From contig NC_081136.1 in NCBI RefSeq assembly GCF_958295425.1, positions 2,939,811 to 3,003,810 of the forward strand: a stretch of DNA of 64,000 nt, written 5' to 3'. Source of the stretch: Solea solea (taxonomy: Eukaryota > Chordata > Actinopteri > Pleuronectiformes > Soleidae). Shown here in pieces: positions 49,001 to 60,640 of the stretch. Position 1 is the stretch's first letter. The number at the start of each line of letters is the position of its first letter. The notes beneath the pieces are model-generated. The model made no database searches and was not told the DNA's origin. It saw only the letters and a program-made list of their open reading frames with translations. Position numbers and translations under genes: made by a program.

Positions 49001-52000
49001 AGGACATTTTGAATTTTAGGAGAGTGTTGTGCACATGAGGATCAGTATGCGCCCCACTGAGTACAGTATCAGGACCTATTGACTGTATTGAATTAGCCTC
49101 TGGGGCTTCCGTTTCCGACAGTGGATGTGCAGGCAAAAACATCCGTTTACCATTCGCTGTCTACTGTCAGGATGTTTCAGGATGATGAGCGATGTGACAA
49201 TGTCAAACATTTAAACTATGGCTGGATTTTTGTTCTCCTACAGCTAGCAAATGTTTGGCTAATCTATTAAACTGCACGTAAATGCAGATAAATAAATAAG
49301 ACGACAGTCCACGCACTTCGAACAACTTGTTTCATCTCTTTACCGGTGGGAAACCAAAGCCTGCACAAATGGAATTGGTCAAACTAGAAGTGGACATGTT
49401 AGAATCTGTTGATAAAGATATGCTGCATGTAGTAGTTAATATGTAGTTGAACCTCGGGTATACCCCAAGTTCAGGATTCCAAGAACTCTGGGTATGTCTA
49501 CGAGTTTTTACGGGTCTACCGTAGACATGTTATTCCCCTGTTATTATGTGTGAAATTCCACATAGTGCTGAGTGGTGCTGCTAACAATGGCCAGTCCAAG
49601 ATACATTCGCGTTTTTCCGACTTCTCAACTGGAACACGGAGAACTTGGGGGGTGACTTCACTCACACACTTCTGAGTTCCAGTGTAAATGTAATGAGCAA
49701 TTGTCTGGAACTAAAAAACATAGGAAAAAAATTCCACGTTATCTCTCCAAGGTGGCCTTCCGAGGTCTTATTTTCTCTAACCAAAGTCCAGGTAAGCATT
49801 CCTTACCAATTTGTAGAAAGAAATGACCAAACCAACCTGCACTTTTGCTATGGGCAAAATCGTCACGTCGTCAGCATATCCATGAGAAAATCCTCCATAC
49901 GTCATTCATTTCTCTCACTGTCTCCCTTTGTAGCAACCCCACAGTATAGTGCAGCGCCGTCTGCTGGAGGGAAACATCACGCGGCTGCGGGGGGAGGCCC
50001 GGGACACCAGCGGCAGGATTCGCTCACCGCTGGCCGACAACAAGGATGGGCCGCTTGACGCAGAGGAAAAGAGCGAGAGCACGGCCGACGACTCCACAGA
50101 GGAGAGGGAGTCCCTGGAGGAGAGCGAGAGGAGCCTACGGTCGGACGAGGAGGACGACAGCAGCGAGGCCGGAGCGAGACAGACGGCCGAGAAGGCCGAG
50201 GTCTCACAGAGCTCGACCCTCCTCACAGCGCTTGTTGTTCAGTGCAAGGTACTGTACACTTGATTGATTGTGATGACATAATAGCCCCCTGGTGCCTGGT
50301 TGTGGTGTAGGCCAAAAACCCTGAGCCAAACTAAAGAAAGTCAAAACACTTTTAGTTTTCTGATATTTTAGGTAGTTCTAATCACACTGCTCTAAGTTTA
50401 AGTGGTCATGTTTCTAGATAAGTTTGGTTTTCATTAGTTACTCCCAGTTATCTTGATCCTGAGGATCAAAAACTGCACCACTTTCAGAACCAATCTATTG
50501 TCCAACAGGGAATTAGCATCTGGGGCAATGGCCAATTTCTTGAGGGCTCTAGTACGGTATCCAGTACAGTATCTGGTACATATGGTACTCAGTGTTAACT
50601 GGTTTATGGTCCACTGAGTGTTGGTAAATGAGAAAAACAGAGTTGTCGTGGAGAGTTGATGTTTTTCCACTGCATCTACAGAGTTTTTGGTTAAAAAGTA
50701 ATAGCTGATACATCTTGGATGAGTTGGTCCACCTCTTTCACGTTCCAAATTGACCTGTAGACAACCAAAGCCTGCTCAAACATGACTGGTCAAACTACAG
50801 GTGGACATTAGACGACTTCCAACCACAAAAAATATTGTTCTTTACCTACAAATCCTGAATATTCACATGTGGAATCTGTTTCTAGAGATAACTGCTGTGT
50901 AGATGCTGGCAGCAGCATGTCTGTGAATCCAGTTGCCTACAGCTAACTACTGTTAAGATGTTTCCAGGATATTATGGCTTTGCTTTTGGGGTCACTGAGT
51001 TCTGGTGACCAAAGGACTAACCTGGGTGACATGGATCATAAAGACATGTATAGTGCTGCCTCTTTCAAAGCTGAAGTCCACTTTTCTGGCAAATTCAGCG
51101 TTTTCCCCAATTACTCATTGGGCTTTTGCTCAGTTTTATCATCAACTTGCTAAATGCAAAGTGCTCCTCAGTTACTCATTCTCCTGCTATTTTTAAACTT
51201 TGGGGAGAGAGAGGGGGAGATTTTGCACCGCAGGGACAGAGACAAAAGAGCAGGTTTGTGCGTCTGCTGATAAGCCAGCGTGACTCGAAGGACAAAGGCA
51301 GGCTCAACTTAGTCTGTACACAGTGTGAAGGATCAAAACATCATGGGCTCATGGACGATGAGCATATTTATTTCCATGAGGGGGAAACATCCACGGGTTA
51401 AGTGGGTATTGATTCGTGACGGTGGATGACGGGGAGGGAAAGACGAATGTTTTCAGGATGGGAGCTGAACCGCGGACATCAGAAAATGTAAAAATTGTAA
51501 AAAATATTGAAACTCCATAATGTTTTCTAAACAATGGCAAAGAGACATTTCCATATTCCGTATTTGATTGGTTCAAAGTGTTATTATGTTTGTTGCACTG
51601 ATTCAACACTTCTTTTATAGTCAAGGTCAACTGCTAATAAATCAATTTAAGCAGCAGCTGACAAATTTTGAAGGTCAGCAAAGAGTGGAAACCACCTCTT
51701 TTCACAGCCTGTTGTGTTATTTGTTTTTACATTATTCTCTGGTCCAACCAACAAACCAGTCTGGTATTTTTCAAACTAATAAAAGAAAATACTTAGACTT
51801 GAGAAGCTCAAAGCTGCGAAAAGTCCCAAAAATGATGTTAGACTCCACAAAAGTTCAAGAACGTTAACGTTACTGCTGCGTTTTACTTACTACTACTTAC
51901 TAAAATGTGACGTCAACAGACTGCCGTCCACTGATTGGTCAGAGAGTGTCGTCACTGGAAGAGTCATGAGCGCGAGATCCAACACAGGAATCCAATCGCA

Positions 52001-55000
52001 CAATGACGAACTGTAGATCAGTTAAAAAGACACGTTAAAAACACGCGTTAATCTGCAACATTTAGCAAAGGAAATGTCTAAAATCTTAAAATTTAGCCGG
52101 CGATTGTGAGCCGAATCACAACCCCTTCAGTCGGTTATGCAGGAAGTACGGAATGATTCTGTAAACAAATCGTTTTAATCAACTGATTCTAATGATTCAG
52201 TTACAACTTACTTTTAGTATTCAGTAACTGAATCATTAGAATCACGTTTGTTTTGTGTCGCGTATAAACTGACGTCACAGCGATTTCGACGCACACGCCA
52301 CCGCTGAGGACGTACTTTAGTCATGGAAAACAACGTGGCTGATACCAAACCGAGTAGAGCCGAGTAGAGCTAGAACTGTATAATGGAAAAGCGCGTGGTG
52401 TGTGGTCTGATGCACAGTTAACAGTGTGCGGTCGCTGCTTATCTCACATACATGCAGAGCTGCCATATGTTCTGAATCTGACTCCCGTCTTTACACAAAC
52501 ACGTCTCTCTCCACTTGTGTAAACGTGACGTGACACCAACGAGTAGAAAATGGTCGTCTACAGACCAGAGTTTGTGCTGCATGACAGCTGAAACATGTGT
52601 TTGTGACACGTAGTGCCCTGAAGGCAGCACAGCGAAGTCCTGTGAAGTGCTGAGGAGAAATGTCACAGGAATCTAGGACAAACAGCCTGTTATCATTATT
52701 TTTTTTCTTTTCTGTCTGAATCTGACAAACCCTGGAGAAAAACAACATAAAGCCACTGTCGTCACGTCCCTGTTTTGGCTAACGTTAGCTAAGTTTGTAC
52801 TGTGAAACGGAACCACTAGCTTAAATGGTGCATTCAGTTGTTGTCATGTCAATAACATAAACTAGTTTTGAACATAACACAACCAAAACTGACTGAAATG
52901 ATATCAATTAAAGCAACATGTCCAACAGGAAGGACAGAACATGACCTAAATCTGAACTAGAACCCGGGCTAACACACCAGGAAACTGCTAAGAAGCCATT
53001 AGCTTAGAGGGTATAGGCATAAAAGCTAGTTAAACATTTTAACAGATAAAACCAGTTTATTTAAGAACTGCTGTAAAAATATTTGAGTTTTGGAGAAAGA
53101 TAGACTGTTTCCATTCAAGAGAATCTAATGCTAACATTCAGCTAGGGGACTGATGTAACTGCTGTGTCATTGCTCCTCTAAAGAGCAAAATAAAATGTTA
53201 AATTATTGCTTTAAACCTGCAAGAACAGATTTCTTTTGGAGGGGATAGGATTAATAGTTTTGTGTTTTCTGTACATGAACTGAATCACGTTACTATTTAA
53301 ATATATCAGATTATAATTCGATGTGTGAACATGGTTTTGTCAGGGCCAATCTGCACATTATTAATCGATTACTAAATGAATCTCCAACTATTTTGATAAT
53401 CGATTTATCAGTTTGAGGGTTTTTTCATGATTAAAACAAGATTTTTGATCATTTCAGCTTAATGCAATTTTCTAGTTTCTGGGATTTTACAGCTTCTTAA
53501 ATGTGAATATTTTCTGGTTGCTTTGCTCCATATAACAAAGAATTCATTACAACTGGATATTTTTGGTTTGTGGACAAAAACATGAGAACCATGAACATAG
53601 CTGATATTCCAGGCTCTAGTGATGCATTTGAGATCATTAACCACATGGAAAAAAAACCCAAGGTCCACTAAAATGACTGACAAATCATCAATGCAGAGTC
53701 AGCACAGTGACCTGAAAAGATCAGCAAAAGTAACATAAAAAACAGCTTGTAATCTGTGGTAGAACACCAAATGGCCTTGTTGGTTTATTTTTAACTTGGT
53801 TATTAAGTGTTAAGCTGCTCAAGCGTGTGTCCGATTCAAACCTCCAATGCATAAATCAATATAGATCAAGTTATGAAACACAAAATAACATCTGCTTGCC
53901 AGGAAATACTCCATTAACCAGAGGTTTGTGTGTGTGTGTGTGCAAAGTTTATTAACCATCAAATTGGATTAGTTTTTTTTCTTCCTTTTTTCTCAGTTTA
54001 GCAGTTTCACAAACATGTAGCAGATGAAAGGGTTGATGCAAAGGGGGAAAAGAGATCAGTGGTTTCTCTCTGCAGAGGTGTGTTCGTGTGTCGGAGTGAC
54101 TGATTGTTTCCCTACAGTGACAGATTAAAGTGGAAAATCACACTGTGACACCAAACCCCTCCTCCTCCTCCTCTGTCTGTCTGTCTATCTATCTTCTCCA
54201 CAGTGCTGTGAAACTGAAGTCAAGGCGTCCATCAACACGAGCAGCCAACACAACCACATCTCCACCACCTGCTGCAAGAGGCTGGGGTAAGAAACACCTC
54301 AGAGACTCACGTCATGAAGCACTGAAATGATTTTAAATGGATTCTAATAAAGGAGTAAAAGCAAAACACCCTGAAAAAGTTCCAACATGGAGAACAAATC
54401 ACTAGAACAAATGTGGATCCTTGCAGATCTGACATTCACTGTAGAAATAAAAATGATTCAATTGATCTTCATGCTTTGATTGAGTTAAGTTATGTAAACA
54501 TAAAATGCCACAGTCATCACACACATGTCTAAATCCGACAAAACCTTTTAAAAACAATAACCCTGAAGTGTCAAGTTTATTACACAGATTGCATTTTTTT
54601 ATTCGTCAAAAGATTTGAACTTGAACATGGTTTAGAGGACCAGAAATAAATGATGTTGGTTGAATTTACTTTGTCACATTTGGTTGATATTAACTTGTTG
54701 ATATTGCATGTGGTTAGTTAACCCAGTTAACCCTTTTAGGGTAAATCAACACAAAGAGCCACACTTATTACAGTTAAATTAGTGAGTTGATACAGTTTGT
54801 TTTAAGTCAAATTCCCGTGAGGAACAATTTGAACTTGAAAATATTGGTTTACACTACAAAAAACATGCTGGTTGAACTTACTTTGATATTAACTAAGTCG
54901 CTTCTATGACAGTTAAATAAATGAGTTGTTGAGTTTTTCTTAGATTAACTGCAATTTGTTAATCCGTCTAATCAATTTCAGTTGAATCAACGTAAAGTGT

Positions 55001-57408
55001 CAAGTACATTGCATTGCAGTTAAATTATTTAGTTGATAGAGCTTACAGTTTTAGTTTTGGCTCAAATAATTTGGACTTTTTGGTTGAATTTACAATATTT
55101 TGTCATGTATTTGTTTTCAATTAAGTGACTCAACTTGGCTTGATATACTATAACATTCTTTATTATTTTAGAATATTTACTTATTATTTCTGTTACTGTT
55201 ACGGTTCCAGGACAGTTACATTTCTATATCAATACCGTATGTGATCATGTTAAAAAGTATTTTAATGATAAAACTTGGTGTATTTTATGTGTATTTCTTT
55301 CATTATTTAGATTGGTTCCAGACCAGGACACTTCACCGTCAGTGAGCGGTCTGCAGCTTCAGCTGGGCAGACAGATGCTGCAGTGTTCAGCCCAAGTCAA
55401 AGGTAACGATGTTAAATAATTTGTGCCGTTATCGATGCCACCCAGCATCGTAGTTGCCACTGCATTAGATTAATTTCAATTATGAGCGAACGATAGCGCT
55501 GAAATGAGACACTGAGCGATCGCGGCTACATTTAAAAATGTAATTTTATTGCCGCAAATTCAAATCATTCATATTTATCATGGAAGAGCATCCATGCTGA
55601 TGCTAAACTCCTCGATCAGGACTTCTTTTAGTTCAAATCCATCAAATAAAACTCATGTTCAATTATTGAATGATTATAAATTGGATTTATAGTAAACTAA
55701 GATTAATAAATAGTAGTGTGCTAATTATATGACGTTCTGATATAACTTCCTTTGTTTTATGGTTTCTTTTATTTGAGGGAAGTATTGGGTGTTTTGTTTG
55801 TGAAGTTTTCTAAAACATCTTATTTTTTCCAGTGTAATAAAGTTAAAACAACAAGACTATAGTTTTTATAAAATCGGTGAAGTATTCCATTAAGTATTTT
55901 AGGACTCTCAAAACGTTTGGTTCTGTGTGGATAAGAAGCCGCGACGAGTTTACTAAACTCGTTCTTCTGTGTACGAGTCTAATTCAGTGTTAAACCCGCC
56001 CCAGAGCTCGACTTCTTCATGCATTTTTAAATTCTACACTAAGCTCTGAAAGTCACACCCATGTTTATCTGCTGTCATTAGCACAAGAGGGAATCGTGTC
56101 TGAGTGATGAAACGTTTGGGTTTGGGGGCAAATAAGCAGCTTCAAATGAGGCTGTTAATGATTTTAATATCTATACATCACCTTAGTATCTTAGTATAAG
56201 CTGTGAATCTCTGTTCTTTGCTGGAGGAGCTGTAACAAAAGCAATTTCCTTGCTAAGGATCAATTAAAAAGTATCTCGGATTCTGATTCTTTCTTCTTTG
56301 TTTGTTTCCCACCTTCAGACGACGAGGCCTTCGAGCTGTGCCTGGGTCTTCAGACTCTGTTGGAACTCAAAGTGAGTCTTTTGACGCGGCGCGTGTTGCG
56401 GTGTTTGCGTATACTCTGAAATAGACACATGGCTTTAAATATGCAAGAAGGGAGGGATAATATACAGAAGGAAAAACATGAAGATTTCAGTAAGGAAGAA
56501 GGAGAAGAAGGCAGGAGCTTGAAGAAAAAAAGAGTAGTGTTATATAAAGGAAAGAGAAAAGGTTGAGCGGCGCTATTTTCGCCAGCTGTGCAGGTAAAAG
56601 CCAGATAAGAATGAGTTTGAAGACATCCTGTGATGTGGAATTTCGAATATGAGAAACGCAATTTGAATCCCACAGGGACATTTTTCTGGCAACCTGGAGG
56701 AAGCACTAATGCTAATTGGCGTGGGCGAAAGTGTTTTGGTAAATTAGCCCCAGAGGACATTTGTAGCGTTTAATGAACATTTAACCCCAAATTGTCATAA
56801 GCAATTTAGAGACAAGTTATAACTAATTGCATAAATTAGCTTCTTTTATGGTGCATTCACACACATTTTTTAATAATCTCTTACTGGTTAATTTCTCCAT
56901 TCAACGATTACTTGCTTGGTCTGAAAAAGTTAGAAAATCATGAAGATTTATGGCTGTAGAATTGTCAAAATATTAGGGCTTCTGCTCCTTTTTCCAATAT
57001 AACGTCAACTTTCAATATCTGGCAGTTATTCGGTACTGAGAAGCTGACATCACAAACGTGCAAGGCGCTGGTGAATCTTGTCTGTGATTGGACATTCGTT
57101 CCACGGAAGTCCTGAGGGCTACAGTAAAGACATACCGTTCTAAGTCTAGGAGATGGTACGACAGGACGGTAGAAGAAGGGTTAACAAATAGACGGACGCT
57201 CCTTGCATTTACAGATAGATGTTTGTCATGTAACCACAGGTTGAGAACTGATTTACTTTACCATGTTTTGTCCACCTGTGTCCTCTCACAGTGCTGCTTG
57301 GACCTGAGCCGTCGGGTCCTGAAGCTGCAGGGAAGCGGCGAGGAGCTCCCGTTCCACAACCTGTCCGTCGACAGCCAGTGCCAACATGACTCCAACAAGA
57401 ACCTGTGA
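39152..57408 (+). CDS. nrip2: Nuclear receptor-interacting protein 2, retropepsin-like fold
   Basis: NRIP2/NRIP3 proteins modulate nuclear-receptor transcription, and their C-terminal half resembles retropepsin-type aspartyl proteases. Exons: 39152-39307, 49934-50248, 54204-54286, 55311-55402, 56319-56371, 57292-57408. They give 271 aa (human NRIP2 about 281). The conserved N-terminus [20 protein letters not shown] and [18 protein letters not shown] is shared by both paralogues. [31 protein letters not shown] and ELPF match NRIP2 better, and LQTLL is an LxxLL motif. Residues about 75-157 (exon 2) form a low-complexity acidic segment rich in E, D and S. Where relatives have the catalytic-type DTG triad, this protein reads INTSSQHN, so it is probably not a protease. 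Intron 1 is 10.6 kb and repeat-rich. The assignment to nrip2 over nrip3 is inference. Confidence 0.85.
41091..41182 (+). repeat. Truncated copy of a duplicated segment
   Basis: This stretch has AAGAGAAGCTAAAATATGTC near its start and ATGCCAAGAAGTGGGCTGAG at its end, both found in the same order at 42,441-42,588. The middle 60 bp or so of the other copy is missing here. Confidence 0.75.
41690..41795 (+). mobile_element. Fragment of a tRNA-like fish SINE-type repeat
   Basis: Phrases 'cacgtgggttttc', 'ttttcctcccacagtccaaa' and 'cgcctttcgccctacgtcag' followed by 'ctgggattgctctca' are the body and 3' part of a repeat that is very common in fish genomes. Its tRNA-like head is seen instead at 59,331. 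It is heavily deleted. Confidence 0.6.
42441..42588 (+). repeat. Longer copy of the duplicated segment
   Basis: It shares GAGAAGCTAAAATATGTCGT and AAAATGCCAAGAAGTGGGCT with 41,091-41,182 in direct orientation, 1.35 kb apart. It is probably a dispersed repeat or a local duplication. An open frame across it (42,294-42,665) has no recognised domain. Confidence 0.75.
45130..45500 (+). repeat. Purine-rich strand-asymmetric tract
   Basis: About 370 bp in which the plus strand is predominantly A and G (runs such as GGAAAGAAGAAAAA and GAGAGAGGGGGCGAA). It is not a simple tandem repeat. Open frames on the minus strand follow from this bias (Ser, Phe and Leu-rich translation) and are not taken as genes. 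Confidence 0.75.
45951..46071. repeat. (AT)n microsatellite, about 120 bp
   Basis: Almost pure alternating AT, with CATATATATATAC-type interruptions at about 45,996-46,066. It is self-complementary and could extrude as a cruciform. Confidence 0.95.
50249..54203 (+). other. nrip2 intron 2 (about 4 kb)
   Basis: No gene was recognised. A palindromic-type repeat of the CGATTA family occupies about 53,350-53,590. A transposon-end-like phrase ('ccgagtagagccgagtagag') occurs at 52,353-52,372. Confidence 0.45.
53350..53590. repeat. Copy of the CGATTA dispersed repeat
   Basis: It contains ATTAATCGATTACTAAATGA, TTTTGATAATCGATTTATCA, then TTTGCTCCATATAACAAAG and GGTTTGTGGACAAAAAC. The last two blocks match the reverse complement of 1-140. 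The family is common in fish genomes. Confidence 0.65.
54287..57291 (+). other. nrip2 introns 3-5
   Basis: Introns 54,287-55,310, 55,403-56,318 and 56,372-57,291 are AT-rich and show no gene. Intron 3 has repeated phrases of the type 'ttgaacttactttg' and 'gttaaataaatgag', consistent with an old dispersed repeat. Intron 5 has a decayed CGATTA-type segment at 56,870-56,970. Confidence 0.4.
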
Positions 57409-57753
57409 GCCCGAGTCATCGGCGGCGACCGATCTCACCGCGGCACGGTGCCGTTTGTGTCTGGGACCATGTGATGACAGTGTCCCGTGCTGCCAGAGCA
57501 CGGACGAGCATTCACCGCCGCCGTTCGTCGTTGAGTTTACACCATTGTGTTTGTAGGATTTGCGACGTTCACCGCGAGTATCTCTTCTGTTCAATTAGTC
57601 TAGCACACGGAGCAGATGATTGCCAACCAATCAGATCTTTGAGTCTAATCTTTTTTTGCAATGATGCTCTGTAAAAGGGAAGAAAAAAAATGGTAATTTA
57701 AGGTCAAATATTTTGTGATTCAGCCTGAAAAAAACAACACTTTATAATTTTAA

Positions 57754-57759
57754 AATAAA
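57754..57759 (+). other. Polyadenylation signal of nrip2
   Basis: AATAAA lies about 350 nt after the nrip2 stop codon in AT-rich sequence, a good candidate for the mRNA 3' end. Confidence 0.65.
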
Positions 57760-58835
57760 GTCACAGACTAACTGTAAATGAATCTATATCATTCAGTTTA
57801 GATATTGTAAAAGGAGTAATTTTATATTTTGGGACATCTGCTAGTTTATAATAACTTAAAAAAATAGGAAGCCAGTTAGCTTAGCTTAGCATTTTACATT
57901 AACCTTTGAAAAGCCTGTTTGCACCGACGTTGCTCTGTTCACTAGCTTGAGAAGAATTAGTTTAACATGAAATATGGGAGCGATGAGACATTACAAAAGC
58001 TAATTGGCGATGAGATTATGCGAACTTCCTTCGCAATTAGATTAGATGTGCAAACCCCAAGCAAGAAAGACCAGGCGAAGACAGAAAGGAGAGGAAGTTG
58101 TACAAGCTCCTAACTTCTAAAAACGTGTCCCTTGATTCAAGGTGTTGGTCAAACTAAAGTATAAAGTAGTCAACCCTAGCAAGTTGTGTTTACTCTCGGG
58201 AACTTGTGTGAGTGACGCAAGTAAACACAAACAATCCGGCGACCGTGAGAATCACATTTTGTAAGAGCGGCGGTGACTTTATTGCAGTGGCTCTCTATAA
58301 ATCCCCTCTAATAAAAATAGACGCGAGGCCAGACAAACACGGATGACTCAGACTCAGTTACAGGAAAAATCAAAACATTCCATGTGCATGACTCTGTAAA
58401 GTTCTGCTTTTGTACAAGTCTGCATGTTTGTGCACTCGTCTGATTGTGTCACGTTGGACGTCAGAAGGTGCTGGATGTGTACACTTTTGTGTGCATGTAA
58501 TTTGTATGTCTGTGTGAGTGTGTTTGTGGTCAAATCGGGGGGGGGGTTCCGCCTTGCTACGGCCCAAACTTTACCCACAGATCAAGTGAGGTTTGGTCAG
58601 AACAAGCTGCCAAAAGCCGACCCCAGCTGCCTTCCCTCTCTGCCTGTTTCAGGAGATTTTAAGCACTCGGCCGAGAATGCCCTACTTCAAGCTCGTCTTA
58701 CTCTTCATTCACAGGACTTTGGTCTTTTTTGTGAGTTTTTATCCCACCTTTTGTGGCTTACGTTATTCACTTTGAGACGTCACACTGATTTGCCTGTTAA
58801 ACAAGAACAAAATATGGTGGTGTTTTCACAAGTTG
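57760..58835. other. nrip2 downstream flank, no recognised gene
   Basis: About 1.1 kb downstream of the nrip2 poly(A) signal. A 167-codon open frame (58,424-58,924) crosses a poly-G run and runs into the transposon at 58,836. It has no family resemblance. Confidence 0.45.
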
Positions 58836-59697
58836 CATTTCCATCAAGTGGTACAGTGCAGTTTGGCTTTCCATGGAATGGTTTGGAAGAGTCAACCCAA
58901 GAGCCTCCGTTGCAGGGTACGTAGGACAAATGGAGATAGCAGCATCAGAAATACAATTGGCCTTCATGGTTCTTCTATGGGGTTTAACGGCAGCTTGCAT
59001 CTATGACATTGCATTACTGCCCTCTTCTGGAATTGGAAAACGCCTCTCTTCTTGACCAATCAATGGACTGTAGTGTGTCCAATTCCGTCAAGCTCCAACT
59101 TCTAGGTGCGAAACAACTGGGCTCAGTACCACAAAAAAAGGTATTTTTTTGGTATTTTGGTAGCACTCAAAACCTTTAACTGCCGAAAAGCTACTCTGTT
59201 GTTGTATACAGTCAATCTGTAAGTGGCCATTCTGAGTACCGCAACAAAAGGGTGCGGTACAAATCAGTTATTTTGGTAACCCTAACAATGTTCCACCAAG
59301 CAGTTCCACCCTGGTACGATATGGAACACAGTAACACAATGGTTAGCCACTGTTGCCTTACATCAAGAAGGCCCTGGGTTGGAAGCCTGGTCCATCCCAG
59401 GTGCTTTGTGAGATGTTCTTTCCATGTTCATGTGGATTTTCTTTGGGTGGTTTGGTTCTCCTCTCACCATCATCCTACTAATTCCCAACGAAGGCACTGA
59501 TAGTCAATCTAGAATTGATTCCTGGAAGCTGCACCTGTGGATTCATAATGGGTAAAATGCGAGGATTAGTAAAATTACCTTAACCTTAAGTACCCCAAAA
59601 GAATATTTTGCTGCCCTTCACAACTACTTGACAACCGACACGCAAATAACCGCGTAACGTACTTGACTGAATGGAACTGTACCACTTGATGGAAATG
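58836..59697. mobile_element. Non-autonomous DNA transposon with perfect 22-bp terminal inverted repeats
   Basis: CATTTCCATCAAGTGGTAC (and three further matching bases) at 58,836 is mirrored exactly at the right end, 59,676-59,697. The 862-bp interior has no transposase ORF and carries repeated GGTAC-containing phrases. A SINE-type repeat is nested at 59,331-59,585, so the original element was nearer 600 bp. Confidence 0.75.
59331..59585 (+). mobile_element. tRNA-like SINE-type repeat nested in a DNA transposon
   Basis: It starts GTAACACAATGGTTAGCCAC and continues TGTTGCC...AAGAAGGCCCTGGGTTGGAA, resembling RNA polymerase III A and B boxes of a degraded tRNA-like head. 'ttccatgttcatgtggattt' and 'tctagaattgattcctggaa' correspond to the body of this common fish repeat. 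The 3' boundary is approximate. Confidence 0.6.
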
Positions 59698-60039
59698 GGG
59701 CTCGAGTGGTGGCAAGAGCCACCTCAGATGTGCTCACTGAAGAACGCCACGGTCCACTTTTACAACACCTGAGCCACAACGTGCCGCCGACTGTATCCAT
59801 CCGACCTCTTTGCTGAGGTCTTCCCCATGTAGATTTGCAGTGTTTGTTTCTCTTTGATGTACTGGTGAACTTCTCGTACGAGAGGAATCGATGTATGACA
59901 GAAAATTTATTTTTGGTGTTTCCCTTCTTCTGAACAGTATTTTCTCTGCCTAATAAAAAAACACGTATTCTGGCTAACTCTGTTTTGGATTCATAATATT
60001 TATATGAACTGATTTTGAAATGAAAACACTATGTCCTAC

Positions 60040-60640
60040 GCCCCGCTAACAGGCCTCCCAACCTGTGCTGTGAATCCACTACAGATGGTCCAGAATGCAG
60101 TGGCATGCCTGGTCTTCAATCAGCCTTAAAGGGCACATGTCACCCCTCTGTTCATTGAGCTCCAATGGCTACCCATAGCTGCACATATCAAATCCAAATC
60201 ACTGATGCTAGCCTACAAAGTGCTTCATGGGTCTGCTCCCACCTACTTAAATGCTCTCATAAAGGCTTATGTTACCCCTCGACTACTCCCTTCATCAAAG
60301 GATTGTCACCTGGTGGTGCCAACACCCCGCACAAGACAATCCAGACTCTTTTCATGTGTTGTTCCGCACTGGTGGAATGACCTACCGAGAACACTGTCTA
60401 TCTTCAAGAAGCTCTTGAAGACCCAGCTCTATTATTTTTCGTATTTTCCGTCCTAGCACTTACTCTACCCCCTCCCCTGTATCTCCTTCGGCATGTGGAT
60501 CCACCTCAGCACTCTCACCCTCTATCAGTCCATTGTTCCTATCTAGTGGAGTTCTTTCCAAGACTACTTCTATGTAGCTTATCCCTCTCTTGTAAGTCGC
60601 TTTGGAGAAAAGCGTCTGCTAAATGCTTAAATGTTAAGTG
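60040..60640 (+). mobile_element. 3' fragment of a non-LTR retrotransposon (LINE)
   Basis: Conceptual translation gives LQMVQNAVACLVFNQP, a stop, then LQWLPIAAHIKSKSLMLAYK, VLHGSAPTYLNALIKAY, TPRTRQSRLFSCVVPHWWND and LPRTLSIFKKLLKTQLYYF. This is the C-terminal pattern of fish LINE ORF2 ('HWLPV...FK...YKALHG...P.YL', 'R..R..AFS..AP..WN.LP'). It is followed by the 3'UTR tail GTAAGTCGCTTTGGAGAAAA GCGTCTGCTAAATG, typical of these elements. It is 5'-truncated with an in-frame stop, hence dead. Confidence 0.85.

Larger units (their letters stand above)
39308..49933 (+). other. nrip2 intron 1 (10.6 kb), repeat-rich
   Basis: No exon or RNA gene was recognised. Contents include (GAA)n at 40,783-40,809, (CA)n at 41,324-41,341, (CAG)n at 41,462-41,490, a duplicated segment (41,091-41,182 and 42,441-42,588), a SINE-type fragment (41,690-41,795), a purine-rich tract (45,130-45,500), a long AT microsatellite (45,951-46,071) and dispersed-repeat debris at 43,630-43,730, 46,930-47,120 and 49,480-49,690. 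ORFs here have no family resemblance. Confidence 0.55.

Noticed and set aside
58424..58924. 166-codon plus-strand open frame downstream of nrip2
   Set aside because: No recognisable domain; it runs through a poly-G stretch into a transposon terminus.
60165..60456. Two overlapping open frames as a possible cellular gene
   Set aside because: The translation is the C-terminus of a LINE reverse-transcriptase ORF, followed by the element's 3' tail; a stop interrupts the upstream frame.
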